A stretch of DNA of 64,000 bases, taken from the NCBI GenBank assembly GCA_032622095.1, contig CP136065.1, positions 64,461,094 to 64,525,093 on the forward strand, in the 5' to 3' direction. Source of the DNA: Siphonodentalium dalli (lineage: Eukaryota; Mollusca; Scaphopoda; Gadilida; Siphonodentaliidae). Under the pieces are notes generated by a model. The model was given only the letters and a program-made list of their open reading frames with translations. It was not told where the DNA came from and did not search any database. The translations under genes were made by a program, and so were the position numbers. Below are positions 47,804 through 59,520 of this stretch, piece after piece. Each line of letters starts with the position of its first letter. The first letter of the stretch is position 1.

Positions 47804-48057
47804 AGACCTAACACCCCATGAGTGGACCTTACACCCCATGAGTGGACCTTACACCCCATGAATGGACCTAACACCCCATGAATGGGCCTAACACCCCATG
47901 AGTGGACCTTACACCCCATGAATGGACATACATGTAACACCCCATGGATGGACCTAACACCCCATGAGTGGACCTTACACCCCATGGATGGACCTAACAC
48001 CCCATGAATGGACCTAACACCCCATGAGTGGACCTTACTAGTACACACCATGAATGG
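47804..48057 (+). repeat. 20-bp minisatellite, about 12 units
   Basis: The unit is ARTGGACCTWACACCCCATG. A 117-codon minus-strand frame runs through it because the repeat has few stops. Confidence 0.9.
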
Positions 48058-48059
48058 AC

Positions 48060-49430
48060 ATTTTTTGTTATCACAGGCCCACTTTCGATGTCCTGTTGGA
48101 CGTTTTGTAACCAGAAAATTTGAAGTGGCAAGTCGGTTTTCTGTTGATTACTAGTTAGTGTTGGTATCTATATCATAGTATGTAGCTTATCAGTTAGTTA
48201 ATCATGCATGGCATGTGGAATTCAAATTGTGCATACTATGGACAAAGTAAAGGTATTCTATATGTAATATATCTTACCATACCACAATACAACATCCTGT
48301 TCATGCAAAGTCATTCCATGGGCTTCATTTTGTGTTTTATATCTGTTGTAAATTGCGATTAACATGCATGCAAAAAAAATACAAAGCCCTGCACTTGCTA
48401 ACAATCAGCACAAACTTTCCGAGTTTTCGATCGCAAATCTTGCATGTTTATGGGGAAGATAACTATTATTTGAGTTAATATTTAGATGTAAATGATATTT
48501 CTGGGTTTTATATATATGAAACGAGCGATTAAATCACATAATTGAATGTGAGACAACATTTATAAGATTTTTATCAACACATCCTGAATTTTGTATGCAC
48601 CCAGTAAACTTGTGATCTGGCAATCCGATCATTGTTGTGTTCTTGTGACGAAAAACCATTCTAATTGATGCGCCAAAAATCGGATTCAGTAACTTGTCAA
48701 TTCTCGAGAAAGAGAACGACATTCGAAAACAGTGTATTTTGTGCTATCAAACCGGACGATATAACTCCGAAACGGACACCGAAAGAGGAACCTGATTGCA
48801 TCGATTGTAGTCTGTGGTTATACAGCTTGTAAATATTAAAGAGAACACGTCTCCATTTTCACCCAGAGACTTCGAATCGACCCATGTGCGACCGCCATCG
48901 TTGAGATGAACTTGTTCGAATAGATTCGGTTCGATTCGAATCAACCGCGGAAAACATCGATGTTTAATGTAAATATCAACAAAAACACGTGCTTCCGGTC
49001 AGCGAAGAGGAACGATAACTCGTGATCTTCCGGTGTTTTGCATCAGATCGTATTAAATTTGACTTTCCGTTAGAATGACGATGTGGCTTTGCGAAAAATA
49101 TATAAATATATCAAAGATATTATTTATCTCGCGAGGTGAATCAGATAAAATGGAACCACGTGTACATAGTTTGGTTATCAGTGCGGTCGGTCGGTTTATA
49201 GATTTTTTTTTTTATTTAAAACCAATAAAATGAACTTGGGTCGGGGGGGTTTTGAAGACGGTCGGTCGGGTTACGGGAAACACGCATCATTTTTGTTTTG
49301 GCCTAAGTAGTGTTGGTGACATCTCTTTTCGTGTTTTTTGACAACTTTCCAACAACTGTGGAGCCAATTTGAAGGCGAAGGAACTGTTTCTTTGATCGCA
49401 GCTGAGCCCCAGTGTGTATACTGTTACACC
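48060..49430. other. Unassigned intron 1 sequence
   Basis: The minus-strand frame 48747-48944 has no recognised domain. 48915-48945 has palindromic TTCGATTCGAA. Confidence 0.35.
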
Positions 49431-49432
49431 GG

Positions 49433-49919
49433 TTAAAGGTACTCAATCCGATAAAACTCCTCTCAATTACTATTTCAATGGCTTCGGGGGTCAAAAATAT
49501 TTGATTCGAGTCGAGGAAGTCACCCATCAAAGCTCAGATTTGTTAGATATCGATTTTAGAAATCTATTATTTTTCATTATCGGGAATTCTTTCTGGCCCA
49601 GAAGACAGTCAAAATTTCGTTATTATTACCACTTGATTATAGAGTTATCCATCCTTGTCTGTTTGAATAGAGTTTTGGCGTAAAATCTCGAGCAGGTTAC
49701 CAAATTGACGGCAGTTATTAGTACTCATCTCGAGCAATTAACTAATTTCAAAAATCAATATCTAATAACTCTGAGCTTTGTTTGATGGGTTCCTCGACTC
49801 GAATCAAATATTTTTTACCCACAAAGCCAAAGAAATAGTAATATAGGACCCTCTGATCGGATTGTTGTTGTTGGAATCTGTTGAGATGGGGACCCTCTTT
49901 ACGGATTGAGTACCTTTAA
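49433..49919. mobile_element. TTAA-flanked foldback element, copy 1
   Basis: TTAA then AGGTACTCAATCCGAT on the left and ATCGGATTG...(gap) CGGATTGAGTACCT then TTAA on the right. Almost the whole interior folds back (TTGATTCGAGTCGAGGAA.TC with its complement at about 49791). TTAA targets point to piggyBac-type mobilisation. No transposase is present. Confidence 0.85.
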
Positions 49920-51600
49920 GGGGATGGCAAAGTTTGGTCAAGATGGCCACCGCGGATTGCACCCTACTTCCAGATGATAAATAATTACTCACCGGCCATA
50001 GAATGGATAAACTTCATATTTTTCACACATAATAATCAATAATAAACAAAGATCTTGTCATTAGTAGAGAAATTTTAGCTGTTAGAATTTACTCGCGGTA
50101 GAGTGACAAAAAATCATGTCCCCCAACGGCGTTTCTCCAGTTCCAATGGTTAACTTTTTGTATAAACTGAACAGTCAAAATGGTCCTATAAGAATCTGGC
50201 TAGAGACAAGGAGACATCATTTTGAGGAAAAACAAGAACTTTCCCAAATACCCTGCCTGTGAAAATAGTACTGTCATCCTGAATAATGGCAAAATGTCCT
50301 CCATTTGCATTGTTTACATTCTTAGGAACTATTTTTCTTGGTATGGGAGACCATAATATCCTAACATTATTTTGCGATAGCCGATACACATGCCATGGGG
50401 GCGGGTGGCCATGATTACAAACAAACCCATCCGTCAATACTAGAATACGATTACGAATGGAAATCGATCAGTATAGACAATCGCGCATGGGATCAAGCTT
50501 TTGATTATGCCCATCAATATATATGGGTTATAAGCTATATGATTGTACCTGATAACCGACAATTTCTCGATTAATTTACATTCAAATGTTATTAAACGTA
50601 TTTTTCTCCACAATGTTTTTATCCCAGTGCACCAAAATAGAATTGACCGGAAGTGAACTCGCACAAGGAGTCCGTCGTAAAATATGACATATTTCGTCGG
50701 AATACGGTACTTTCCTATTCATAAATATGTTTTTATAAAGGCTATTTGATTTTAGAATAATACAATATTCTGAAACATGCAAGTTTTCTATTTGTGTGAT
50801 TTGCGTAATAATACGACATCTTGTAATCTCGCTTTCGACTATAGACTGGTAATTCTAAAAATAAAATATCAACATTTCCATCTGTAAACAGCACAAAACT
50901 TCATAAATCGTGGGTAATCAAGCAGCTAAATTAATTTCAACAACTTAAAATTTAAATAAACTGAAAGCATCGATTTCATATCATAAACTTGCCCGATTGC
51001 AGGATCGAATTGCTTTTCTGGTCGATTTTCATGTACCTGCCGCGAATTAAAAAATGACAACAACATCATGAACATGTGTTTACAAATAAAACTATTACAA
51101 TAGAAATATGGCGACTGGCTCCCAAGAAAAACTGACACGTTTTAGCGGACGTTTTTCAAACGATACAGTGAACATTAATCTAAAGCATAGCTCCTTGGCT
51201 CTTAACGGTATGTCACTTATCATAATGGGCTGCCTAATGATACTGTTGAAGTTATAGTTTTTCACATTTGAAATTGAATGCCAAAACAATGCCATAATAT
51301 TGCAGATATACTCTGTTTCAAAGTCACTTTTCTGGTACAAAAAGCTTTTTAGCTCACATCTATTTGTGGCACCTCCTTTAATGATATATGCTCAATATAT
51401 TATCTCTATGTTGTTATATCTATTTCTGTCTGCTTTTATGTGGAAAAATACCAATTTTGTCAGCCCGTTTCCAGACATTTGTTATGAAACAGACTTTGCC
51501 ATCCCCTTAACAATGACAATGTCGCTTTCGCCAGCGTCATGGCCGCACCTCGATTTTCAAATGGACATTTATATTAATCAATTTAATGATAAAATAAATA
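49920..51600. other. Intron 1 proximal to exon 1
   Basis: No repeat family or gene recognised over about 1.7 kb. Regulatory elements of the first intron could lie here. Confidence 0.4.
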
Positions 51601-51604
51601 ATAC

Positions 51605-51673
51605 CTCCATTTCAATTCTTCCCATACTCTGGTTATCGACTGTGATATCGAAGAATACTCTTGGGTTTGCCAT
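51605..51673 (-). CDS. Cyclophilin exon 1 (start codon, residues 1-23)
   Basis: The minus strand reads MANPRVFFDITVDNQSMGR followed by IEME, which aligns with the first beta strand of cyclophilin A. The exon ends in phase 0 at a GAG|GTATTA donor. The ATG at 51673 is chosen because an in-frame TGA lies 45 bases upstream with no other ATG between. A sequence resembling a splice acceptor (a T run then ACAG) lies about 14 bases before the ATG, so an upstream untranslated exon is possible. The long plus-strand open frame over this exon is a shadow. Confidence 0.9.
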
Positions 51674-51720
51674 GGCTCTTCGAATTGCTGTAAAAAACGT
51701 GATTAAGCCGTGGATTCAAT

Positions 51721-51860
51721 GAGACGTGAGCGACGCCGGATGACCATGTGATTAGGAGAAGACTGACGGACACACCGTATACGACGGAAGTAATTGTTTT
51801 AAGTTTTGCGCATGCGCTAGTACGTTCTTATAGTCAGGTGCGTTTAGCGATGTCGAAAGT
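51721..51860 (-). promoter_or_regulatory. Candidate TATA-less promoter of the cyclophilin gene
   Basis: Just upstream of exon 1 the minus strand holds GCGCATGCGC, the core of the NRF1 palindrome, and about 15 bases later ACTTCCG, an ETS-type core. These are followed by CGTATACGGTGTGTCCGTCAG. No TATA box is evident. NRF1 plus ETS sites are common in housekeeping promoters. A near-copy of this block occurs at 61173-61255 on the plus strand. Confidence 0.5.
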
Positions 51861-52283
51861 AAATTGTTTCCGGAGTTTAAATAAGTGTTTTATGCAGTTT
51901 CTTTCGAATGTATAGACGATGTTTGTGCATTCCACGAATGAATGAACAGCCGATTTAATTTTTCGTGCGAATAACTGTTAAATATCCATGTTTTTAGAAA
52001 ACTCTGCTCATTTAATCCAATAAAAAAAACCCGAAATTGAGTAAAAATACTCATATAATTTATAAACGCAATCTCAAAAAAGTTAAATCAACTTCAGAAA
52101 AAAACCCACTGAAAATGAACGTGATCAGAAAGTGATTTGATCGGTCAACTCAGGCCAGACACAAACAGCTTTGGCGATTCGGACATAATTGTGTTCTGAG
52201 TGGTGGATTGTATTCATTAAACTGGACTCAACTCAAGACAAAAGTGTATGTGGAGACTGGAGTAGATTGACAAGGTCATACAG

Positions 52284-52508
52284 ATGTCAGATGACATGAA
52301 CTTGCGGCAACTTCAAGTTGTGTGTATTTTGATGATTTTAACCAACACAACAACATATGCCACATATTCGGTTGAATTTCACAAATGTGTACCAACTTTG
52401 TGGTGGATTATGACAGCATCAGATCCTTTGGCTTTATTTAACACCGATTCGGAGCAAAAACTAATCGAGTTGACTTCACTCTTCAGACGATTGACTAGGT
52501 CAACATGA
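52284..52508 (+). other. Open frame with a signal-peptide-like start, uncertain
   Basis: A 74-codon frame begins about 0.6 kb from the cyclophilin start on the opposite strand. Residues 6-27 are hydrophobic (LRQLQVVCILMILTNTTTYA), like a secretory leader. The rest shows no known domain. The tail (GTCAACATGACCGCTTTC) resembles 59767-59790, so the region may be repeat-derived. I would not annotate it as a gene without transcripts. Confidence 0.15.
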
Positions 52509-53025
52509 CCGCTTTCGCAGATTGCTGCTAGAAGGATACGCACTACGTTCATGACTGAACTAACGATTGACATGCCATGAAAAATTTCACATCAGAACAA
52601 CTAAAAATTTGACCGACTCTACTTTAAATCATTCTGGATGTTCTCCAACAACTTTGAATCATAGTTGATGTGTGAGGATATATAGGTACCTATTACCATG
52701 CATACTGACTGCACATGCATATACTATAATATGATATAGTGTGTGATTGTCAAAGTTCTACATGTAGTGGAAAGCAGATATACTCATCTATACCACAAGT
52801 TCACAGCCACAGACACAGTGTAGGGTGACTGGCACATTACTGCATGAACTATCTGATCAGAGGATAGATTGATCCATACAAATGTTTGTGTTCACTTTTG
52901 TGATGTATAGTAATACTACTATTAGAATATCTTCATTTTACACCTGACATCTTTTTTTAACTTTTCCTGTAGTTAGGCCATGCAAAATAAATATCTAGAT
53001 TATCATAGCCCCACCCCGATATGTA

Positions 53026-53615
53026 TGGGAGGCCAAATTCACATTCAATACTTAATTGCGCTTAAGCGTAATTAATTGTGCTTAAGCACAAGCGCAATGA
53101 ATTGCGCTTGAGCGCAATTAATTGCGCTTAAGTGCAATTCATGGTTATATGTACATGTAACTAAACACCCCTGGTGAATAAATAGGTTTATCCACAACTT
53201 AACCTTAACTCCTATTGACATATCGCATCTTGTTTTCATTGATTTGGATGGGTAGGGAGCTAGCCCAACTTCTTTATCAAAATGGCTGACTCGCAATAGT
53301 ATCACCTTCTGTTTTAGTTGGAGTGACTCATGATAGCATTATATTATCTTCAGTATATATTACTAGAGTTCCGGGAAGGAGACATCAATTCTTTGGATAT
53401 AGGGATGCTGATAATATGTAATTAGGGATTATCATTGTTGAACACATACTCACAGTTGACTGTTGAGCACTTAAAATAGGTTAAAATTAGCCCAATGCTC
53501 CTCTGGTGTTGCTAGGTGATACACCAGGTCATGCCAATAGTTTATGGGTAGGTTAGACAGTAGTCACAATTACGCTTAAGCGCAATTCATTATTAAATGT
53601 GAATTTGGCCCCCCA
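53026..53615. mobile_element. 590-bp TA-flanked TIR element with palindromic subterminal repeats
   Basis: Ends TGGGAGGCCAAATTCACATT and AATGTGAATTTGGCCCCCCA are inverted and flanked by TA. Near the left end TTGCGCTTAAGCG-type palindromes recur five or more times, with one more at the right end (ACGCTTAAGCGCAATTCAT). Confidence 0.78.
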
Positions 53616-54529
53616 TAGTTATGTTGGCCCGCTCCAGATGTATTTATTTTTTGTTAATATATATATATATACTAAACTTCTCAAAATCGCTCCCACACCC
53701 ACTCACAGTCATAGTCGAAACAGTGGATTGTGGAAATTGCCACACAAATTCCAAATACCAAGATATTGGCTCATTATTGGGAGTATAATAGAAGAAAAAA
53801 AATTCCAAATACCAATATATTGGCTCATTATTGGGAATATAATAGCAAATTTAAATAGCAATATTGTATTGTAGTTTTGTACATATCTATTTCACTTGTT
53901 TCCAAACCTGACTGAATGTTGGGTAAATAATGTGAATGACTTGTTTATTTTCGGTAAATACTCCATTGGAATTAACCCTTTGATAATTTAACAAAATACT
54001 GGTAATTATATACACAAAAGGGTTGGAATCTGGTCATTGAAAATTTATGCACATTGCACAGGGTTAAATTGACCCAAATAGTATCTGACATGGGATAGAT
54101 GCCGTTGATCTGAGATGACTTAAAGGGGCACTAATAAACAATTATAATTAAATAATTAATCATATACCAAAAATGGTTGGACCCTGGAAATTCATATACA
54201 CGGGTAAATTGATTCGGGAGATACCATTGGATAAGTTTCGTTGACACTAAAGGGGGACATAATATATATATATCATATTATCATATGTGATCATACATGA
54301 ATATATAGAGCAATCCTTATCAAGTTATCAGCTTAGAAGACCGTTCCTTATCAACTTAGACGATATGAAGAAAAATTGACACATCGGTCAACTAACTATG
54401 GAAATATCACGGGATAGGTGCCTTTGTTCTCAGATGACTTAAAGGGAGGGGGCTAATAAATTATATTAACACACAAGCCTGTGTTTATTGTGCCTGTAAC
54501 CAAATTCACCCTCTGGGGATCTCATTATA

Positions 54530-55205
54530 CCCCCTTTAAAAAAAAAAAAGGGGGTATACTGTTTTGCACCTGTCTGTGCATCCGTCTGTACGTCAGTACG
54601 ATGTCTGTTCATGTCATAACTTGAACAGTAGTGCTCGGATCTCAATGAAATTAGGTATGGATGTTCACAACTATGAGGACATTAAATAGATGGTTCCATC
54701 GTTTTGTTCGGATTTTCCATTCTAGAGTTATTGATCTTTGTTTATCTGGAAATGTTGGCTTTTTGGTCCGTCTGGTGTCTGTTCATGTCGAAACTTCAAC
54801 AGTTGTGTTGGGATCTCAATGAAATTTGGTATGGATGTTTACTACTATGAGGACATTCAATAGAGGGTTCCATTGTTCTTTTTGGCTTTACATTCTGGAG
54901 TTATTGATCTTTGTTTATCTGGAAATGTTGGCTGTTTGGTCCATCCGATGTCTGTTCAGGTCATAACTTGGAACAGTAATGCTCATATCTCAATGAAATT
55001 TTGTATGGATGTTCACCACTATGATGACATTTAATGGCACATTCAACTGTTTTGTTTTGGTTTTTTGTTCTATAGTTATTCATCTTTGTTTATATGAAAA
55101 TGCTGATTTTTGGGTCCATCTGTCTGAGTATAGTAGTCATAAGTTATAGATATGCCCACACTAGGCAGTATCCACAAGGGGGTATGCACCAGACGACAGT
55201 CCATC
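54530..55205 (-). repeat. Family F element, complete copy
   Basis: Read on the minus strand it starts AACAAGAGATGG, a short imperfect stem around GAC-TGTC-GTC, then TGCATACCCCC. It has three units of about 190 bases (TCAATGAAATT.GGTATGGAT on the plus strand), a GTCTGT-rich stretch, and the terminal hairpin TACCCCCTTT ... AAAGGGGGTA at 54531-54559. Confidence 0.75.
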
Positions 55206-55209
55206 TCTT

Positions 55210-55440
55210 GTTATACATGGCCTCATCTGCTATGGGAGACATAGACTCATATTGAAGTTCCCAATTTGGGGATATAGAGTTATTAGAGAAACTAAACCAA
55301 AAAGAAATAGAATCTATGTGAAGAAATTTCTATACAAATTTGATAATAAAGAAATTTCCACAGAAGATGAGGCCTAATCAGAATGAGGTTATGAATTTAG
55401 TTATACTGGGCTGTTATGCGGGATAACAATAAACGAAGAG
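55210..55440. mobile_element. GAGGTCCCC-family fragment
   Basis: TGGCCTCATCTGCTATGGGA ... AGAGAAACTAAACCAAAAAG ... AGATGAGGCCTAATCAGAAT matches the spacer of 7840-8030. The hairpin modules themselves are mostly lost. A small end piece (TTCACCCTCTGGGGATCTC) lies at 54505. Confidence 0.6.
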
Positions 55441-56340
55441 CGCTTGTTATCAGCTCAGAAGATATATAGGAAAATTTGCACACAGATGTAAGTTGAGGGA
55501 GTGCCATGAGATAGATGTCATTGACCTCAGATGAATTAAAGGGGCACTAATAATTACCAATAAAGAGCGTTTATTATCAACTTAAAGTGAGAAACTAAGG
55601 GAATGTGCTAAATTCCATATTTTCTGGTCAAGTATTTTAAAAGCTATAGAAATATGAAATAAATTGAAATATGTATGCTCTAATTTTCTCATATTAACTG
55701 TTAGTATACTAGATTGAACAAATTGTAAAATAATTGCAAAAAATTGTTGAAGAAAATTTGGGCATTTTTATCTATTTTAAAAGTTTTGGTGCACATGAAA
55801 TAGAAAAAAACAACAGGTGTTTAATGTGCAAAATTATTTGAACTTTCCTCATAACAACACTTTAGTTTGAAAAAATATCATCACAATGTGTTTGGAAATT
55901 CCCTCACTTTGTTTAATCTAGTATACTTAAAATGTTACAAGAAAAGCAGGGCATATGGATATCATTTATTGATTTACATGATCTCAAATGAAATATGGCA
56001 TTTCATCACACAAGTTCTATTTCAGTGGCAAATTGGGCTAAGTCCATACCATGGAACACACATTTTGTCTTCATGTTTTTGCACAATCTGGTCAGAAAAT
56101 TACTAAAACAACAAATTAGCCCTTCATGTGTTTGCACAATCTAGTCAGAAAATTACTAGAACAATGATTAGCCCTTCATTTTATCTAGTTCTTGGAATAC
56201 TTGAACATTGCAAAGTTTTGTTCTGTAATCAGTAAAAGTAAGATCTACAAAACAGACTTGCAATTGGAAGGATTTGTGAATTTGATTCTTGTTGATTTTT
56301 AGTATGTTGTTTATATTAGATTTATATACTTATTTCTGAC
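55441..56340. other. AT-rich spacer with no recognised gene
   Basis: A short direct repeat (CACAATCTGGTCAGAAAATT / CACAATCTAGTCAGAAAATT, 56083 and 56134) is the only structure seen. Confidence 0.4.
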
Positions 56341-56960
56341 ACGGGGGGGGGGGGTCAAAATTTTCAACAGTTGGAAATTTCATACCTGCCACAACGAAAT
56401 TTCACACCAACAATAGGTTGAATATGTTCTTGTATTTTGATTTTCAAACAATTTATTCGGGGAATTAATTGTTTTTGGACCAATATTTGAATATTTTACT
56501 ATTTTTGGTCAAAATTTTGGACTGAAACTGTCATCAGTTGGAAATATTCCAACCTTAGGGGGGGGGGGGTGACAGGTTGGAAATTCCCAACACTTGGAAA
56601 GTTTGTGTCCTGGTCCCTCTCCCGTGGCCAGTCAAAAACTGCTAGTTAATTTAAGAAAACAATATTGTCATACATTTGGTCAACATTGTCATTGGAATTG
56701 TCATCAGTTGGAAATTTTCCAACCTATGTGGCAGTGTCAGGTTTGAAATTTCCAACTCTAGGAAGGCTTGAGGCTAGTCTAGATGCTAAGATTTGCAATT
56801 TTCTTGTTCAGATTTCAAAATTTTCACACGCCGCGCCCTTGTGGATTATTTCGAAATGGTCATCAATTTGGGAATTTCCCAAACTGAGGGGGTCTATGAG
56901 GTTTGAAATTACCAACACTATAGGAAGTGTCAGTTGAGGCCAGTCTAGATGCTAGGAATG
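56341..56960. repeat. Diverged repeat with TTGGAAATTTCCAA words and poly(G)
   Basis: CAGTTGGAAATTT, GTTTGAAATTTCCAAC and GGTTGGAAATTCCCAAC recur about six times. G runs lie at 56344 and 56559. Confidence 0.5.
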
Positions 56961-57960
56961 CAAATGGAATTATGCAAAACTTGTGTTTGGTATGATTCTG
57001 ATTCAAGGGGAGGGGTGCAGATGGAATTTCCCAAGGAGGACACCCCCCAACGGAGACCCTCTAGCCACATCCCTGCTGTTACCCACATGAATTCGGAATA
57101 ACAATTAACAGAGAGGGGTGACAGTGACTCCTGAGTACTGGTTAAGAATATATAGTATACAAGTCAAGGTTATTTCACACTACGAAATGTGATAATTTTC
57201 GCAGAATTGTTGCAGTACTGTTCATAAACTTCAAACACATCAAGATGTATGCAACTGGATTACATCAAAATATCTTATTTTGACTAGTAGATCATAATTT
57301 GTTTTAACAATTTGATGCTATACAAGCTGTGCATACCAGAATGTGGGGGGGGGGGGTAACACCCTCACTACCAGACATCATTCTCAATTAGATATATCTT
57401 ACAGTTCCAGAATATCTGGTACACAGAAATCACCTTCAGATATCTATAATTAGTACTACACATGTAGTTATAATTAGTACTAGTATTCAGCATCAAATTA
57501 AATTCAATTATATATACTTATCTCAATGCTTTTGTTAAGGAAATGAGAAATAAATTAATTGAATTGGAGCCTGGGGTCAGGTGAGGGAGAGGGAGGGGTA
57601 GGGATAGCACCACCGATGAGTCGATGGCCTCATGGAGAGATTGATTCAAGAAGACTGATTTTCAAATTGATTTATTGTGGTACTTACCAGGGTTGGGTCA
57701 ATTACATTGCAATGTAATTAATTACAATTACATTGAAATATGTCAATTACAATTACATTGGAAATGCAATGTAATTAATTACAATTACAATTACATTGGT
57801 TCAATTACAATTACAATTACAATTACTTTCAAGGAGGAAAGTCATTTGTGTTTGATGAACTTTATTGATATACATAAAATATAAAAGCAAATTAATGTAA
57901 CACAGTGAAACAATGTAAACAAAACAATAAAACAACAACTACATGTCGAGCACAAATTGT

Positions 57961-58170
57961 TCATTTGATGTGGTGGTTACAACTGACCATCATCATTCTT
58001 TCGAATGTGTCATCTGTCATTCGACACATGTCGTATCTGGATATTTTTCCTGCAATACTGAATAGCCGCTCAACGGGTGCTGATGAGGGAGGGACACAGA
58101 GGTGCTTTGCAGCTAGCAGGCTTAACCCAGGAAAGTTTGTACAATTAAGTCGCCAGTATGAAGAGGGCGC
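57961..58170 (-). pseudogene. hAT transposase C-terminal dimerisation (hATC) remnant
   Basis: The frame reads YWRLNCTNFPGLSLLAAKHL, then CVPPSSAPVERLFSIAGKIS and RMTDDTFERMMM, ending in TGA. SSAPVERLFS is the hallmark of the hATC domain. Upstream the frame is broken by an apparent one-base indel near 58170 and by stops. Confidence 0.85.
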
Positions 58171-58776
58171 TCATATTGATCCCTATTTTTCCGCTGAAAC
58201 AAAAATAATTAACATTAAAATACATCATTATGTATAATTTGCCTACATACTAATAGCAGGGATTAAAACAATCAAGCCAGCTAGGGTTGTAAATCACACA
58301 CAATGACATAATCAGGATTATGAAGTAAAACAGGCCACAGGTGCGCCTAATGCTGCCTTTGTTAGGGGATTAACGCATTGATAAAATACTGCAGTGGAGT
58401 CATATAATTAGGACAGCAACACAGATTAAGTGCACAACACTGACCAGATATGGAGGTGAATACATTTAAGCTCAAAACAAATAGATTAAATTAGGTTTTG
58501 TTATGAAGACAAAATGCATTTATTATTAATGTTATAAAACAATTATTGTTTTAAAATGAATGTATTACTTTTAAAGATATATTCCGGGAATGTTCAGAAA
58601 CAACAATAATGTTTATGAAATTTTTTATTTTTTTTAAATCCAATACATGTACCGTACTTGTATTAATTATGTACATATTGTCATGATGATATACACATTA
58701 TTGTAGGTGTATTAAAACATATACATATAACAATAACATATATAAATAATATAAAATAAAATTCAACATGACTTAC

Positions 58777-58923
58777 CTTTAGATGTGTGATGAAATTTGA
58801 AGTTGCTTTTGCTGAACCCGAAATCAGTGTTGGACAATGTTTACATGTAGCTTTGAATTTGTCAGAAATATCATTGGGCAAGGTAAAATGTTGCCTCAAG
58901 AATGAAAAACTTTGAGAAGGCAT
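58777..58923 (-). pseudogene. hAT transposase N-terminal exon, BED zinc finger
   Basis: From an ATG at 58923 the frame reads MPSQSFSFLRQHFTLP, then FKATCKHCPTLISG and TSNFITHLK, the BED-finger pattern C-x2-C ... H-x4/5-H. It ends at a consensus donor AAG|GTAAGT; the second histidine is read only through the intron (HLKVSH). The frame stays open upstream of the ATG. The rest of the transposase is deleted, so it cannot be functional. Confidence 0.78.
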
Positions 58924-59520
58924 CGCTAATGACTCTAATAGAGGCAAAGAGATAATGATTGCTTGATAGTCAGTGATGCAGTTATATATCCATGAAACTA
59001 CTAACATAGAAGTTATTGTATCCATGAAACTACTAACATAGAAGGAAAATATGAGGATAATGACCCCATGTGTATAACACTAGTCAAGTAATTTAGTAAC
59101 CAAGTGTTTTACCTGATACTATTAACATATCATAGTCATGTCACATTTCAGATACAAATGCTGATGTGTTAACTTGTTATATTGGTCTGTATTTTTGGAA
59201 TGTAATTGAAAATGTAATTGAAATGTAATTGAAATTACACCCCTTTTCTCAATGTAATTAATTACATTCAATTACATGTAATTGAAAAAACCTTCAATTA
59301 CAAATTACATCCAATTACTTGGGAAAATGTAATTAATTACATTCAATTACAATTACAAATTACAATTACCCCAACCCTGGTACTTACTATGAATTTTTAC
59401 TAAATGAATCATACTATAGTCAGTTGGTTAGTACATGTACATACTTTTGAATAATTTTTCAAATAGTATGTAATAAAATGAAATATGAATTCAAAATATG
59501 TCTATAACTGATCACAACAA

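Larger units (their letters stand above)
7007..51673 (-). other. Cyclophilin A-like gene span (5 coding exons)
   Basis: This is the span of a complete peptidyl-prolyl cis-trans isomerase gene read on the minus strand. The five exons (69, 31, 186, 79 and 139 bases) add up to 504 bases, or 167 residues plus stop, against 165 residues for human PPIA. All introns have GT-AG borders and the reading phases agree at every junction. The product should catalyse proline isomerisation in the cytosol, because the N-terminus starts directly with the cyclophilin fold and has no signal or targeting peptide. Active-site residues kept include R55, F60, M61, Q63, N103, Q112, F114, W122 and H127. The 31-base second exon matches the size I recall for exon 2 of vertebrate PPIA. 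Introns total about 44.2 kb and are full of mobile elements. PPIF is a less likely identity because no mitochondrial leader is seen. Confidence 0.93.
57688..59379 (-). mobile_element. Internally deleted hAT DNA transposon
   Basis: Terminal inverted repeats start CAGGGTTGGG and end CCCAACCCTG. The perfect 8-base target duplication GTACTTAC lies at 57680-57687 and 59380-59387. Both subterminal regions are packed with ATTACAATTAC-type repeats, likely transposase binding sites. On the minus strand it keeps the first (BED finger) and last (hATC) parts of a transposase but lacks about three quarters of the middle. Confidence 0.92.

Noticed and set aside
47698-48051. 117-codon minus-strand frame with IHGV/HSWGV repeats
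   Set aside because: It is a translation of a 20-bp minisatellite. The period is not a multiple of three and there is no start context or homology.
48747-48944. Possible exon on the minus strand
   Set aside because: The composition is protein-like but there are no family motifs and no clear splice partners.
51300-51722. 140-codon plus-strand open frame
   Set aside because: It covers cyclophilin exon 1 on the opposite strand and has no recognisable domain, so it is a shadow frame.
57675-58237. Plus-strand frames at the left end of the hAT element
   Set aside because: They arise from the AATTACAATTAC repeats and from the antisense of the hATC remnant. The coding strand is minus.
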